A DNA stretch of 64,000 nt from Pochonia chlamydosporia 170 (lineage: Eukaryota; Ascomycota; Sordariomycetes; Hypocreales; Clavicipitaceae): the NCBI RefSeq assembly GCF_001653235.2, contig NC_035795.1, forward strand, positions 1,302,001-1,366,000, given 5' to 3'. Positions 10,977 to 22,300 of this stretch are shown one piece after another. The notes beneath the pieces were generated by a model. That model worked only from the letters and a program-made list of their open reading frames with translations, had not been told where the DNA came from and ran no database searches. The first letter of the stretch is position 1. Each line of letters starts with the position of its first letter. The translations under genes were made by a program, and so were the position numbers.

Positions 10977-11738
10977 TCACTTTTTGTTTTTTGACTTCCG
11001 GTCAATCCTGTCCTTGCCGGGAGCATATGGTGCTGCCACCCCAGCATATTTTTCCTGCTTCCCCTCATTCTTCAAATCATACATGCCGTTGGACCCAAAG
11101 ACGGCCGGTGATCCCTGAGAAGGGCGGCTCACCTGGTCCGCGTGCAGTTTGTCAAGCGATTCGCCGACGACAGCATACTGCGCCCAGTTTACGGGAGGGC
11201 AGCGCACGACATCCTGAGGTTTCGGTAGCGACGACCATTCTCTTGGCTGAGAGCTTTCCTCTTGTCGAGACGAACGCTTGCTGTCTGAGTCGTCATCTTT
11301 CATCTCCTCGTCATCGCTGTCGACAGCTCCAAAGACAAAGTCATCTCGCTGTTTCACCTTCCCTGCCGCCAGGTCTTTCAGGAAGGACTCCGGATCCTCC
11401 AAGGCTTCGTCCCTGACTCTGTTTAACGCCTGTATGTCTCCCGTTGCTCGCTTCTTTTGGACTTGGAGCACAGATATGGCAGACTTGAGAGCAATTACGT
11501 CCGGGTTCGAGTCAAAGTCGATGGGTTCCGGGGGAGGTGGCGGAATGCCTATTTGCTGCGAAGGCTGTGATGAATGGGTAAATGTCTGTCTGGCTGGGGG
11601 AAGAGTTCCTGCAGGTGGATGGGCGTCGGAAAGTCTTGCCGGAGCTAGGGGAGGCGTGATGGGGGACATGGGAGGAGGAACGGGGGATGTCGACCGGGAC
11701 CGGGTGGGTTTGTCGGTTGAGATTGTGAGAGCAGGCAT
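10977..11738 (-). CDS. Unknown proline-rich protein with a central helical segment
   Basis: Single-exon gene. I chose the ATG at 11738 (MPALTISTDKPTRS, 253 residues) because it starts a typical low-complexity fungal N-terminus; an in-frame ATG at 11774 would add 12 residues. Residues ~1-85 are rich in Pro, Ser and Thr (SPVPPPMSPITPPLAP, PPPPPEPIDFDS). Then comes a predicted helical segment (ALKSAISVLQVQKKRATGDI), an acidic patch (DSDDEEMKDDDSDSK) and a basic end (DRIDRKSKNKK). The segment PIDFDSNPDVIALKSAISVL looks like the conserved core. No catalytic motif, signal peptide or membrane span is visible. The basic C-terminus and acidic patch would suit a nuclear or chromatin-associated protein, but I do not recognise the family. 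Confidence 0.7.
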   Translation of the reverse strand: MPALTISTDKPTRSRSTSPVPPPMSPITPPLAPARLSDAHPPAGTLPPARQTFTHSSQPSQQIGIPPPPPEPIDFDSNPDVIALKSAISVLQVQKKRATGDIQALNRVRDEALEDPESFLKDLAAGKVKQRDDFVFGAVDSDDEEMKDDDSDSKRSSRQEESSQPREWSSLPKPQDVVRCPPVNWAQYAVVGESLDKLHADQVSRPSQGSPAVFGSNGMYDLKNEGKQEKYAGVAAPYAPGKDRIDRKSKNKK

Positions 11739-13116
11739 GGTGAGAGTGAGCTGAGCCGGCCGTGAGTATCTCAAATGAGGTGATGACGCGGGTTTGTAGA
11801 TGGTGGCCGCACTGCACAGCGAGTTGGTTTGGCCTGGCTGGCTTGCGAAACAAATTCAATGTTCGGCAAAGGAATCTGTTCGTGACAGGCAGTTGCTGAG
11901 GCGGGACGTCAGAGCAGGCACTGGCCGGTTCTTGGCGCCGCGACGGCCTGCTTGCTGGCTTGGATACCGGATTGGCGGATGCAAAGGTTTGACCAGGGTT
12001 TGTTGAAGGATGCTCGCAAACTCCCTTTTCTGAGGTTACACGATGTCGAGTGACTCAAGCCACGCTCGGCCAGATACCAAGATATCGGCGCTTGGTGTTT
12101 GAGAGGCAAATGTGTTGCGCGACAATGCGAGGTTGAGAAGCTGAACGGCTGCAGCCACTCAAAGTGGAGGGGGTTCTGGTGCTTGGGTGGGTCCGGCTGG
12201 TCTCGTCTTTTGTTCCACGATGGACAAGGTTCGGTGACGGATGGCGAACTGCCACGACTCGCCTTGTGGTTGCCTGGGACCCAGTTTTGAGTCGTGAGCC
12301 GCACTTTCACTTTCAATGTTGTCCACCATGCACACGCTTAGATGATGGAGGTAGCAAACTGACATGTGCATGAATCCTCTCTGCCAATTATCCGCATGTT
12401 ATTTCAGTTTGCTTCAGACAGCCAATTTCTTACTGGTGTCATTCAGTGAGAATGACCATGAGCAACAAATTGGTGGCTGGCAGCTGTTCACAGGGCCACG
12501 AAATTACGCAAGCAACACGACCGCACCCATGCTGCTAGTGGCCTGCATGGTGCCGTCAGGTTGACGACATCTGCACGAGATGAAGAGCCTTGGTACATAG
12601 GTATGCATAATACTGTCTCCTTCCGTGGTTATGGCTGAAGAGTGTGTATCCGAACCAAGAAACTAAGCGGAGTGCTGGAGCGGCCACACTCGATAATCAC
12701 GGCCTCCGTTGATTGTGAGCCAGCGACACTGGCGCTTAGCAAACAGTCCATCCTCCAACTGTCAAAGTTTGCGGGTCAACGGGATGCTACACGGGCATGG
12801 ATCTGCTGGGAATCTCCGAAGCACGGACCTCAACGACAAAATCTAGCCGGGCTGTCAAGTGGCTACCACAATCCCTGTTGAATTGGAACTTAGCAACATC
12901 GAATTGGCCAAGACTTGAGGACAACAACTTGCACCGCCGGGCAACTGCACAATCTCCCCCCGAAAGATCAATCGGCGAGAGTGAACTCATAGAGCCAAAA
13001 CTTTGGAAAACAGCCAATGGGAATTTTTCTTGTATTGCGATTACGAGCAATGGAGGAGGAGATGCCGATTTGGACATTGTTTGCCGCATACTAACTCATG
13101 AACTATGCGCCAAAGA
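11739..13116. other. Intergenic region, no supported gene (1.4 kb)
   Basis: The 5' side of the proline-rich gene and the 3' side of the secreted-protein gene at 13117 lie here. Several open frames of 60-190 codons exist on both strands, but none has a domain, a consistent start or an intron pattern that I can support. Confidence 0.45.
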
Positions 13117-14121
13117 TCAAATCTTGACCAGCAGAATATCATCGATGTATACCACCGACTGCCCCGTCCCTGGGCCCGCAGCTCGGACTTCAAAGCGAAA
13201 CTCACCACTTCCATCACCCAGGGCCCATGTTCCAAGATTAACGTTCGTCCACACGCCCCTCTCGGCACGCGTTGAAGTCAACGAAAATGCTGTATTGGCC
13301 ATACCGGCCACAAAAGTCCATCCACCAGTGCTCCCAGTTTTGAAACGAAAGCGTACACTATAAGTGCCAGCACATGTTGAGATGCCTTGCCACAATCTTA
13401 TCAACGGATTGGCTTGGCCGCGCACAGAGTTAAAGACGAAGTATACGTTGCTATTTGGACTGTCCTGTTGGAGGCCAGCACCGGTTCCTGGGCCGCCAAG
13501 GCCGTCAGTGGCAATTCGCCATGGAAACAACTCCCTGTTTGGGTTTTCAAAGGCGGGATTGCCAAGAATGGAGCCACAAGATGATGGCTCAGGAGTGGCA
13601 ATAGTCGAAGTGAAGGCTGAGGTAACCGTTGAAGTGACGGTACTGGTGGATGGCGTTATTGTTACCGTCTCCGTACTGGCTGAAAGAGTGACTGTTGTTC
13701 CTCCAATTGTGATGGTGGAGGGAGCCGCACATGTAGAGGTGAGTATGTTGGTGATGGTAGATGTGATGGTTGTGGTAGGAGGAGGGATGGTGGGACATGT
13801 AGAACTGTCCCTTTGAGTCGAAGTAGAGGTTGGTACAAGACTTGTTGAGGCCAGAAAACAGGCACAGGCACTGCTAATTCTTGATATCTGGCTCGTGGTG
13901 CCGCAGTTACCAAGCCAAGCAGGTAGAGAAGCAGTGGCGGTTGGCGCGAGAGATGTTTCCAGGATAGATGAGCACAAGGACGATGCACTTGCTGCCCTTG
14001 TGGGATTCTCAACAGCACGAAGGCAGTTGTCAGCATGACAGCCACGCGGGTAGAGGACGCTGGCGACGCTGGTAGAAGGGAGGGTCAGCGCCATCAAGGG
14101 CATAGGCCGCCAAGATCTCAT
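13117..14121 (-). CDS. Probable secreted or wall protein: Cys-containing head, Ser/Thr linker, jelly-roll-like C-domain
   Basis: Intron-free frame of 334 residues from the ATG at 14121. The first ~25 residues are a hydrophobic leader that may be a signal peptide (MPLMALTLPSTSVASV). Residues ~28-92 form a Cys-containing head (GCHADNCLRAV, SSLCSSIL, LGNCGTT, SSACACF). A Thr/Ser-rich linker follows (~95-180, repeats of TST and TVT), typical of O-mannosylated fungal wall proteins. The C-terminal ~150 residues begin SSCGSILGNPAFENP and end YIDDILLV, with Gly- and aromatic-rich beta strands between; this resembles carbohydrate-binding jelly-roll domains of the CBM4/9 type. An adhesive or wall-binding role is inference. 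No GPI-anchor tail is seen. A TATA-like palindrome lies ~91 bp upstream. Confidence 0.75.
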   Translation of the reverse strand: MRSWRPMPLMALTLPSTSVASVLYPRGCHADNCLRAVENPTRAASASSLCSSILETSLAPTATASLPAWLGNCGTTSQISRISSACACFLASTSLVPTSTSTQRDSSTCPTIPPPTTTITSTITNILTSTCAAPSTITIGGTTVTLSASTETVTITPSTSTVTSTVTSAFTSTIATPEPSSCGSILGNPAFENPNRELFPWRIATDGLGGPGTGAGLQQDSPNSNVYFVFNSVRGQANPLIRLWQGISTCAGTYSVRFRFKTGSTGGWTFVAGMANTAFSLTSTRAERGVWTNVNLGTWALGDGSGEFRFEVRAAGPGTGQSVVYIDDILLVKI

Positions 14122-16160
14122 CTTGTTCCTGGTGATGCGATATTGCTACCTGATTGATATCCTGTTAACTTGTTTGACATGTTGCTTTCTCCAAATTCGA
14201 GTCTCATTTACGGGTATATATACCCAAGTGTATTATGGTTATATTTATGCTCAATATACTTTCACGTCTCTTCACTCTCGTCCTTCGGATCCACCGACAT
14301 ACTCAATTCTGGCTAAAGACGATGAAGAGCGCGGTCGGGCGAGTAGGGCTGAGCTCCTTTGCAAGCTTATGGTGCTTCGCATAGAGCTAACTCGACCAAT
14401 TCGCTCTGCCCATCAAGCTTCAGGTGCCACTTACCCTTGTCCGCCAAGGCAACAATATTTCAATAGTTGTGACAATGTCGGGCTGAGCGAGATGATGCTG
14501 TTTGCCCGGAAGAACCACGAACGTCCTCGACACAGTACAAGAAGACGGTCGCTGCTATATGTGCGGATGTATTTATCGTTGTTGGAGCTGGACACTCGGC
14601 CGAGCCCTGATGAGTGAAGATGTGAAATTTGATGCCTGGAAGATTTTATGAGGTAGACGAGGTAGACGATGGTCGGTTGGTTGAATGGCTGAAGGAAACC
14701 AGACACCAGGTTTACGCACCTTGTATGCAACAACCCTAGCAGTGGTAATCTGGGCTTCTGACCCGAAAAACACGCACTTTTCGGTTAGAATTTCGTACAA
14801 TGCAAACTTACTTAAGTAGTTCCCAAGTCGACTAATCAGCACAACAGCTGCGCAATAATTGAATTTACCAAAGCCATCAAGATCTCGCCTGCTCTGCTCG
14901 TCCCCATGGGGTGTGTGCACCGAAAAATGGTGATTCTGGTGGCACCAGCATCTCCATCTTTCCTCAACATCCCCAGCTTGCGACAACAACTTTCTTTTCG
15001 CACGCCACCCATCAACCTGGCATCATTGCGACAGGCATACATTCAATGGTGTGTCTCAGCAGCTCATTTCTAGAAGTTAGACCACTAGCATGCTGACCCA
15101 TGAACCCTGTTCTTCAGCAGTAGTTCGCAGGGATGTCCGATCTGCGAAATCCACCAACAATCAACGACCAACAAGCCCAGAACACGTCTATCGACGTTCT
15201 TGCATTGACGAGCCAATTTCGCATCAGCAATACCACTGGATGGAAATATTCAGGATAAACCCAACCACTATGCAAGCGAGCGGATGCTCACTCTTCCCAC
15301 GGCACCATTTCCGGGGGCCGAACAAACAAAGGTGGCAGTCGCTGGTAGGATGTCCTCGTCGGTTGGTGCCGGCCCAGTTTTCGCTTCGGACATGGAAAAT
15401 GCATGTGCTTGTTTATTTTTTTGCCAATAAATGTACAAAAGAGGCGCATCCAAAGTTGGCCTAGGCTTGCCGTTGGGAGTTGGCGCAAGGGGGATGGGGG
15501 GAAGAAGGCGTTGGCGCCGGAGCAAAACGAAATACTTTTCTCCCAAGCCTCCAGAACTCTTGGCTGCAAGGACCCAGGCCCTCCGCATCTGACTATTAAT
15601 ATAGATGGGTGACCGTGGTGGTCGAGGCCTCGCTTTCCTTTTTCCTTTTGTTGTCCCCGGCGTCCATACTCTGTGCAGAGTGTCAGCATTGGTCTCTGCT
15701 GTTCACTTTGTTCGTTTGGTGCTCTTTTCGACTGAGGAGTCGTGGTTGCGGTGGTTACAGATTGGACCGGACTTGACAAGGTCGTTGGTGAGATAATTCG
15801 GCTGGTTGGTCCAGCGAGTTTGCGAGTTTGCGACTGTGTACCCAATTTTGCGATTTCTCATCATCCTTTGGATTCTCCGTCGCTCGGACTTTGCCGACAT
15901 TTTATCAACCATTTTCATAATTCCTTCGCTTACCTCAACACTTTCAACACCCCTCCGCCAGTTTCGCCTTCAAATGAACGACTAGAGTTGTCTTCTCCTC
16001 ACAAGATTCAACCAGAGCACGCCACCTTTCTGAGTTGGAAATCAAGCCTCTAAATCCGTTGTTACCAGCAAAGACAATATCAACACACACAATTTTTACT
16101 CCAATCCTGCGACATCATAGCAACCAGCTCTCTGTGCAAATACCCGCGGCGGGGGTCAAG
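14122..16160. other. Intergenic region, no supported gene (2.0 kb)
   Basis: Divergent spacer between the secreted-protein gene (minus) and the unknown gene at 16161 (plus). Open frames of up to 185 codons near 15.3-15.8 kb overlap on both strands and lack any recognisable domain. The last ~250 bp are rich in CA and CT and probably form the leader of the downstream gene. Confidence 0.45.
14212..14225 (-). promoter_or_regulatory. Palindromic TATA-like box upstream of the secreted-protein gene
   Basis: The sequence GGGTATATATACCC is a perfect 14-bp palindrome lying 91-104 bp upstream of the ATG at 14121. Its position and sequence fit a TATA box; this is a sequence-only assignment. Confidence 0.45.
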
Positions 16161-16769
16161 ATGGGGAAGAGAGGAGAAAAGTCGTCGGTGTCAGTGTCGA
16201 GAACCGACTCTGTCGCACAAACACCACCACATAGTCGTCGACACCATAGATCTACCACACTTGACTCATCTTGTGACGGCATCGCATCGGATGACTATGT
16301 CGCGTCTCACTCTGCCTCGACGTACTCCCAGTCTTCAGGCTACGACTACTCTTTAACCAGCGGAGAAGCAAAGCGAGACGCACAATCTGGCCAGGTATCA
16401 GCAGCAAAGAACAGCAGTACCAAGCCGAGGTGGCTTAAGAGCGTAAAGAGTTGGTTATCCGTCAGCGAACCATCTGCGCAAGCCCTCAAACACCAGCGAC
16501 TTTCTACATATCAGCGCTACGGAATAGAACTTGGAGACCCCGATGCCGCAGCCAAGATGCACCTGCCCATAGGCAAGGTTCCCGATGGAGTGACAACTTC
16601 GACGACAGGTCCGAACCCCGAGAAAGTGTTGCAGGATAGAGTAAGGCGGAATTCGACGAAACATCAATACACACAGCATAGCGGATCGCAGTCACGGTCC
16701 AGTGGAATTTCATCAGGATCAAACCCGAGCACGAAAGACGCAAGGAAGATTGCGCCTTGGGTAGAGTGA
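16161..16769 (+). CDS. Unknown small Ser/basic-rich fungal protein
   Basis: Single-exon gene of 202 residues from the ATG at 16161 (MGKRGEKSSVSVSRTDSV). The frame also opens upstream to 16035, but that part is leader-like. The N-terminal half is Ser/His/Arg-rich and probably disordered. A more ordered-looking core follows at about residues 90-155, with KPRWLKSVKSWLSVSEPSAQ, LKHQRLSTYQRYGIELGDP and AAAKMHLPIGKVPDGVTT. The tail is again Ser/Arg-rich and ends KIAPWVE. There is no signal peptide or membrane segment. I do not recognise the family. The compact conserved-looking core and clean ATG context (CAAGATGG) argue that it is real. Confidence 0.65.
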   Translation: MGKRGEKSSVSVSRTDSVAQTPPHSRRHHRSTTLDSSCDGIASDDYVASHSASTYSQSSGYDYSLTSGEAKRDAQSGQVSAAKNSSTKPRWLKSVKSWLSVSEPSAQALKHQRLSTYQRYGIELGDPDAAAKMHLPIGKVPDGVTTSTTGPNPEKVLQDRVRRNSTKHQYTQHSGSQSRSSGISSGSNPSTKDARKIAPWVE

Positions 16770-17747
16770 ATACATTGTTACCAGGGATGGGAGCCGAATG
16801 GCAAACGAGATATTATGAGATATGACCATCGAGTAGCGTTTATTTTCCGGACGACAACGGCCTCGTCAGTAGCACGGCGTTGCTATACCAATAGGGCATG
16901 GAGGATCAGAATGGGCTGGTCCTCCTGATATTTTTAATCCATCAGGCGGGGAGCGTTTGGGTTTGCCTTCTCTTGCAGGCGATGTGTTTGTCGCTGTATT
17001 TAATTGGGCCTTTTTGTATATTTGTCGATACCCTGGTAAATACAACCATGATCTGAGACATGTTGCGGGCCCATTTCAGCTTTCCCAACGAGATCCATCT
17101 CCATGCCGAATCTACACCAGCCACTATCGATCACAGCATGCAATAAAATGTAGCTGGAGCGTCCAACCATGTCAGCGCCAAAGAACGACGAATGCTGCTC
17201 GTACACCAATGAAATCAGCACAGTCACTAGACGCTGTATTCTGCTGGTGCAGCCAAGTTCTGTTGTCTAGACTCACATGGACGGACTCGGGCGGGAATAG
17301 AGTTCATCATCGTCTCTGTAACGGCACTAGCTCGTTGCGCATCGCAGCCGTTGATTGGCCACAGCTCCTTCCCAGCTTCTGAGCAAATCTGGCTATGACG
17401 TATCTCTTGCCTCGGACAACGGCAAATGTGATGGGCAATTGCGATTGCGCATGTATTTCTTGATCCGGGGGAGGGGACATGAAGAGCAATAAGAGGGTGT
17501 TGATGGCCGTTTAGAAGCAACCGTGTGCATACCTCATTGTATTGAAAGACAGGGCGGCACCATACCTTGTGTTTATAGTAGACTCATGACCGACTCTGCA
17601 AAGGGTAGCGATCTTGATTTCTTTCTTCATATTCTAGGAGCTGTCGATACTTGAGCTGTGGGTAAACACACCTTCCCACGGACGGTATACGGGCTTGATT
17701 CCTCAGCAGCAAGTCAAATCTAACCACGTCGCCGCACCATCGCCACA
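16770..17747. other. Intergenic region, no supported gene (1.0 kb)
   Basis: Spacer between two plus-strand genes. Small frames exist but none has family signal. Confidence 0.45.
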
Positions 17748-19395
17748 ATGCCTCTCTTCAGCAAAAAGAAGGATGACGACCAAAATGGCCGAGAACACCG
17801 CGAGTCCACCGAAGAGTCGGAGCAGGCACCACCCGACGAGCATACTCGCCTGCTTCCCAACCGCGTCGACTCAAGTAGAGACTCGAACCGAGTCCTCCTG
17901 ACACCAGACGATCCCGCAGTATCGCCATATAACCTGTGGAGCATCCGAATCCTGCGATATCTGACGTTGCTCTTCACGGCCGTCACCTTCGTCTGGTGGG
18001 TTCTCTTGTTGGTGTCTTCCTTTGCAACACCGCCAGGATTTCACACACGGGGCAGTGGATTTCTTGCGTTTGGATTTACGACTTTGACAATGGCAAACAT
18101 GGCTTTTCTTCTCATCTTCTTTGGCGTGCCGAGCAAGGCGGTTCGGATTCTGGCGTTTGTAATGGCTGTGAGTGCATTCCGTTGTGGTCGTGTGAAATTA
18201 CGTTTGACTGACCTTGGTTGCAGTTTTTGGTACTTCTCGATATGATTATCCTTCTTGCGGTTCCCAGCAGACACGATATGAGGAAGGATGGGTTGGTATT
18301 GTGAGCGTTATATGGGCCCTGCACATGAGTCTCTGGACACTCCTTACAGACCGAATGGTGAAATGGGGCAAAGAAGAGGAGGAGGAGAGGTTAACGGGTC
18401 GTGCTGAGACGAGAAGAACATTGACGGAATGGACAGCAGTCATGGTCTCAACTGTCGCCTTTGTCGTCATGCTTGTTGCCGTCGTTCTAATCACACTTAC
18501 CATTATTCTTCGATCACTGGATGCTGGATTTTCTGCCCCAGGACAAATGTATGGCGTTGATGGGGACAAGTACCGCATCCACGTATACTGTCATGGAAAC
18601 AAGACGAATGCGCAAGGGGAAGAAATTCCTACTGTGCTCTTCGAGGGAGGAGAGCGACCTGTTGAAGAAGGACTATGGCCATTCGCAAACAATGCTATAA
18701 GAAACGGCTCTATTTCACGATACTGCTTCGCCGACCGCCCTGGCATAGCATGGTCAGACACTGCACCATCTCCTCTATCATCTGGTTTCGCAGTCGATGT
18801 GCTCAGTGAAGCTCTCGCCAAGGCCGGTGAGCAAGGACCTTGGATACTCGCCAGCGCTGGTATTGGCTCCCTCTACTCGCGCGTATTCTCTTCACGTCAC
18901 GGCCACGATGTGAAGGGGCTCTTGCTCATTGATCCTCTTCACGAGGACCTCCTCGGACCGATGGCGTCACCTGGCCGCGGATTCTTACTCTGGCTCCGTG
19001 GTATCATATCTCCCCTTGGACTCGACCGCCTCCCAGGTGCGATCTTCAAAGGTCGTACTTCTCAGGATCGCGTGTATGGCAGATCCTCGCAACAGGGCGG
19101 AAAGTTCATCTTTGCCAAGCTCCAGGAAAGCCTAGTATTGGATTCTTTCACGAAGCGAGATGTCAAGAGTAGCCGCCAGATTCAAGAAAAGGACACGCCT
19201 TTGGTGGTTATTAGTTCCGGCATACAAGTGAAGCGGAGTAAGGACTGGGAGCGAAAACAGAGGGACCTGACGAGCTTGACGGATAATTTGAAGGAGTGGG
19301 ATATTGTGAATGGCGCGGGGCATGAAGTCTGGGGTACTTTGGAGGGAAGGGAAATGATTGAGAAGAGGTTGAAGCAGCTCGTAAGAGGAGATTGA
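17748..19395 (+). CDS. Multi-pass membrane protein with a C-terminal alpha/beta-hydrolase-like domain; reading-frame problem near 18265
   Basis: Exon 1 (17748-18167) encodes 140 residues: a charged, dileucine-containing N-terminus (MPLFSKKKDDD, EHTRLLPN) and two membrane spans. A GTGAGT donor at 18168 and a CAG acceptor ending at 18223 give a third span (FLVLLDMIILLAVP), but that frame stops near 18300. The rest of the protein (RYEEGWVGIVSVIWALHMSL, a further span at TVAFVVMLVAVVLITLTIIL, and a ~250-residue hydrolase-like domain) is in another frame. It can be reached by a 2-nt change at ~18263-18270, or by splicing to an AG at 18267 or 18270, which drops span 3. In the hydrolase part the nucleophile elbow reads ILASAGIGSLYS, without an obvious catalytic Ser. 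Similar fungal proteins are annotated as mitochondrial integral membrane proteins; function unknown. Confidence 0.7.
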
Positions 19396-22300
19396 TTTAG
19401 TTTGACCGGTTGAGTCATGTCAGGAGAGATGCATTGGGCATTGGGCATTTGGATTGAGGTGGAGGTATATTGGTCTTTATTTATTGGCATACAGGTTGGC
19501 TGGCTCGTTTATTTGGAGTACTTAGGTGGCAATGTACAGAATGTATTACTCACTGCGAAGTATCCGTAAATCATGACTTTTGTATTGGAATATTGCGCGT
19601 GTCATAGCGTCTCATCGTACAATCCGTCTCAACATGGGAGACAATCGTTTTCTATACAATCTGCAAGGCTTCTGGTTATTCGATCCCTTGACATCTGGAT
19701 TTAGTAGGTGGAAAGCATATTGCGTTAGAGTATCTTGCTTCTTCCGACCGAAATCATCCACGTCGAATACAGGCGGTGACCAGTCCCAGCTGTATAGCCC
19801 ATACTTCTCCGCTGGATCTGGGAGCAGTCGATTTGCGGCAAGCCGACAGAAGTCTGGACAGCCTCTGAAACTATCAATGTCATATGAGTATCAGTCACGG
19901 CGGGGTCCAGGATATTTCTACAAACGCATATACTGGCACGTCGTCGGCTTCGGTTTCGTCTGATTTTACGGCATCTGCACACACCAGCTTCGGCAGTTCA
20001 AAAAGCTTGTTTCTTCATGCCCCAAAACGTGACGTCGGACCAAGAAAATTTTTCTTGTTCGTGACAATGCTCAAGATGGTGTGTGATGGGCAAAACCACG
20101 GCGGCACTTTAATTCCTCATTCCCACAACCAGCTCTCGGGATCAAGCATGTAACCTCCCTTGCAGTCAATCGTTACACGACTCGGGTAGATTTAGAAGCA
20201 CACCAATTGATTCTTTGCTAGATACGACAAGCCTGAGGCGGAAACAACCAATTACCCAGGTTTGCAGTCTTGGCAAGGCATTTGGGCTCCGCTTTGTGTT
20301 GCTCCTTGTATTTGATGTCATCGTTCCATATTGCCTGCGGGAGCATCCCTGGACAAAGGACCCATCTGGGCCCCTCTGGCCATCTCAGAAAAGAGACAGT
20401 CAAGCCTAAATTTGAATTCGAATTTTTTGGTGTTGGGCCAATCTGGCAACCGAGTACTCCGTAGGTAATGACTTGAGGTTGAAGAGTGGTTACCAGCTTC
20501 AGGATATGCGGATCTGCATGAGGTCCAGAAAATTCATGATCGGCCAGACGAAAGGAATGCCATGTGTGCGCCACGCACCACATTAATGTCCCTTGGAAAG
20601 ACAAAAGACACCACCACGGTTCATGGGCTCCTTGAAAGCAAGTTTGCGGCCCACTGTCGCGAGGACAGAGCCGAAACTCTAAATGACAACAAAGGAGATC
20701 GGAGAATTTCTACCGTTCAATTGGCGACGAGGACATCGGGCCCGAGGACAAGAGCTTCACGCCACCAAAAGCAATTAAATCATCAGCATCGTGAGGCAGA
20801 TTCAAACGGGTTGTTGGCGATCTTGCACAGCAGGTCGCACTGTGAAGTAGACTGAGAAGCGTCTCTCGTCGGCAATGGGGCTGGTTGTTGTTTACAGCAG
20901 TTTGCCTACCTCTGGCGCTTCTGTGAGGACAGCCTCATTCACAATGAAGCAAAACGCCTAAGGAAGAGCCCAAGCAGTGGCTCAGCCAGACCAACAGAAA
21001 TGTACCTCGTTGGGGGACAAGATCAATGCATACAGCCGAAGATGGCAACATGTCTGCCTCACGAATATGTTGTTTTCCCCTCCCAGTACTTCAGCCCTGC
21101 CTGGCGCTCTTGTGGCTGGATGGCCGCCAAATGGTTCCCTTGTTTGTTCATTCTATTTTCTCGTATACCAACTTCAGCACAATGTGCGTGCTCGATGTTG
21201 AGCAGAAACGGTATAGTCGATCTGCGTGGTTCCTCGGTAGCATGCATGCTAAGTGATGACGCGCGAATGACACTGAAGAAGCCTCAGACGAAAAACAATA
21301 AAAGAAAACAAGGACGTGCTCAGCAACCCAAAGCCAGGAGTACAACAAGTGCGTAGCACGAGAAACAATACGGACAGACAGCAGGGACAACCTGCATGTC
21401 GTACTGTAGACATCTCGAGGGATCTCGGGTATGACGATGTGAATCGGGTCAGGAGCCCAGTCGTTGTCCAGTTCAACAAGTGCCAGAGTCCGGCACCACC
21501 CATCCACCACTTGGTAGGCTGGGAGATGAAGGGGGTGGGCAAACCGAACTTGGATGGGAGTCTCACCCTCACCAGGTCTCCGTAATAACTACCACTCCGT
21601 GCTCCGCAGTTGGCGCTGGGGAAATTACGGTACGGGGTCATTGATTCCACAGCTCTGTCGAAGCTTCTTCCTTGCTGGGTAAACCGACCGCCGCCTAGTG
21701 TGAGGTGGACTAGGGGGTCACTTCTGACGGGGAAGCTAAAGTTTGCGCTCTTTTGAATGTTCCTGGCGATTTTATTGGGGAGTTTTGGGTCTTAGGTCTG
21801 TTGTTTTTGGAGCGGCAACACCCATTTGAGGCCTGTCTAACTGCTAACGTCAAAGGTCAACAAGGGGAGTCAGGCACTTGACTTACTTGGACAGAGCAAG
21901 AAGTTGAACTTGACCCCTTTCTGTTGTGCCATGTCCACCTGCGGCTCTGCCTTTGCCAGGTCTTTGAGATGGATGTCCAGTTGGTGGTGATGGCCTTGAG
22001 TGCTTTCTAGGTTCCAAGCAGATGACATGCCTGGCAAGAACCCAAGTACCTACCTAGGTAGGTACCTGGCACAGAAAGGGCTTGCAATTCTGTGTGGTGG
22101 CAGCTCCTTCCTCCAGGCACAATGCAATGCTCCTGCCATCAGACGGGATTTAACACTTGGGTAAGTGCGGTAGTTAGTGCTTTCTATAATTGGCGCATGC
22201 ACGTGTCTGGTATGCTGCAGCTGGCTTCAGGGGTCCGCGTCGCAGTGTTGGCTGCCGTCTGGTCAACTGGTGTGTTTGTTGCTGGTCAAGTCAAGTCTGG

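Noticed and set aside
13364..13816. 150-codon plus-strand frame rich in Val
   Set aside because: It is the antisense shadow of the Ser/Thr-rich linker of the secreted-protein gene on the minus strand.
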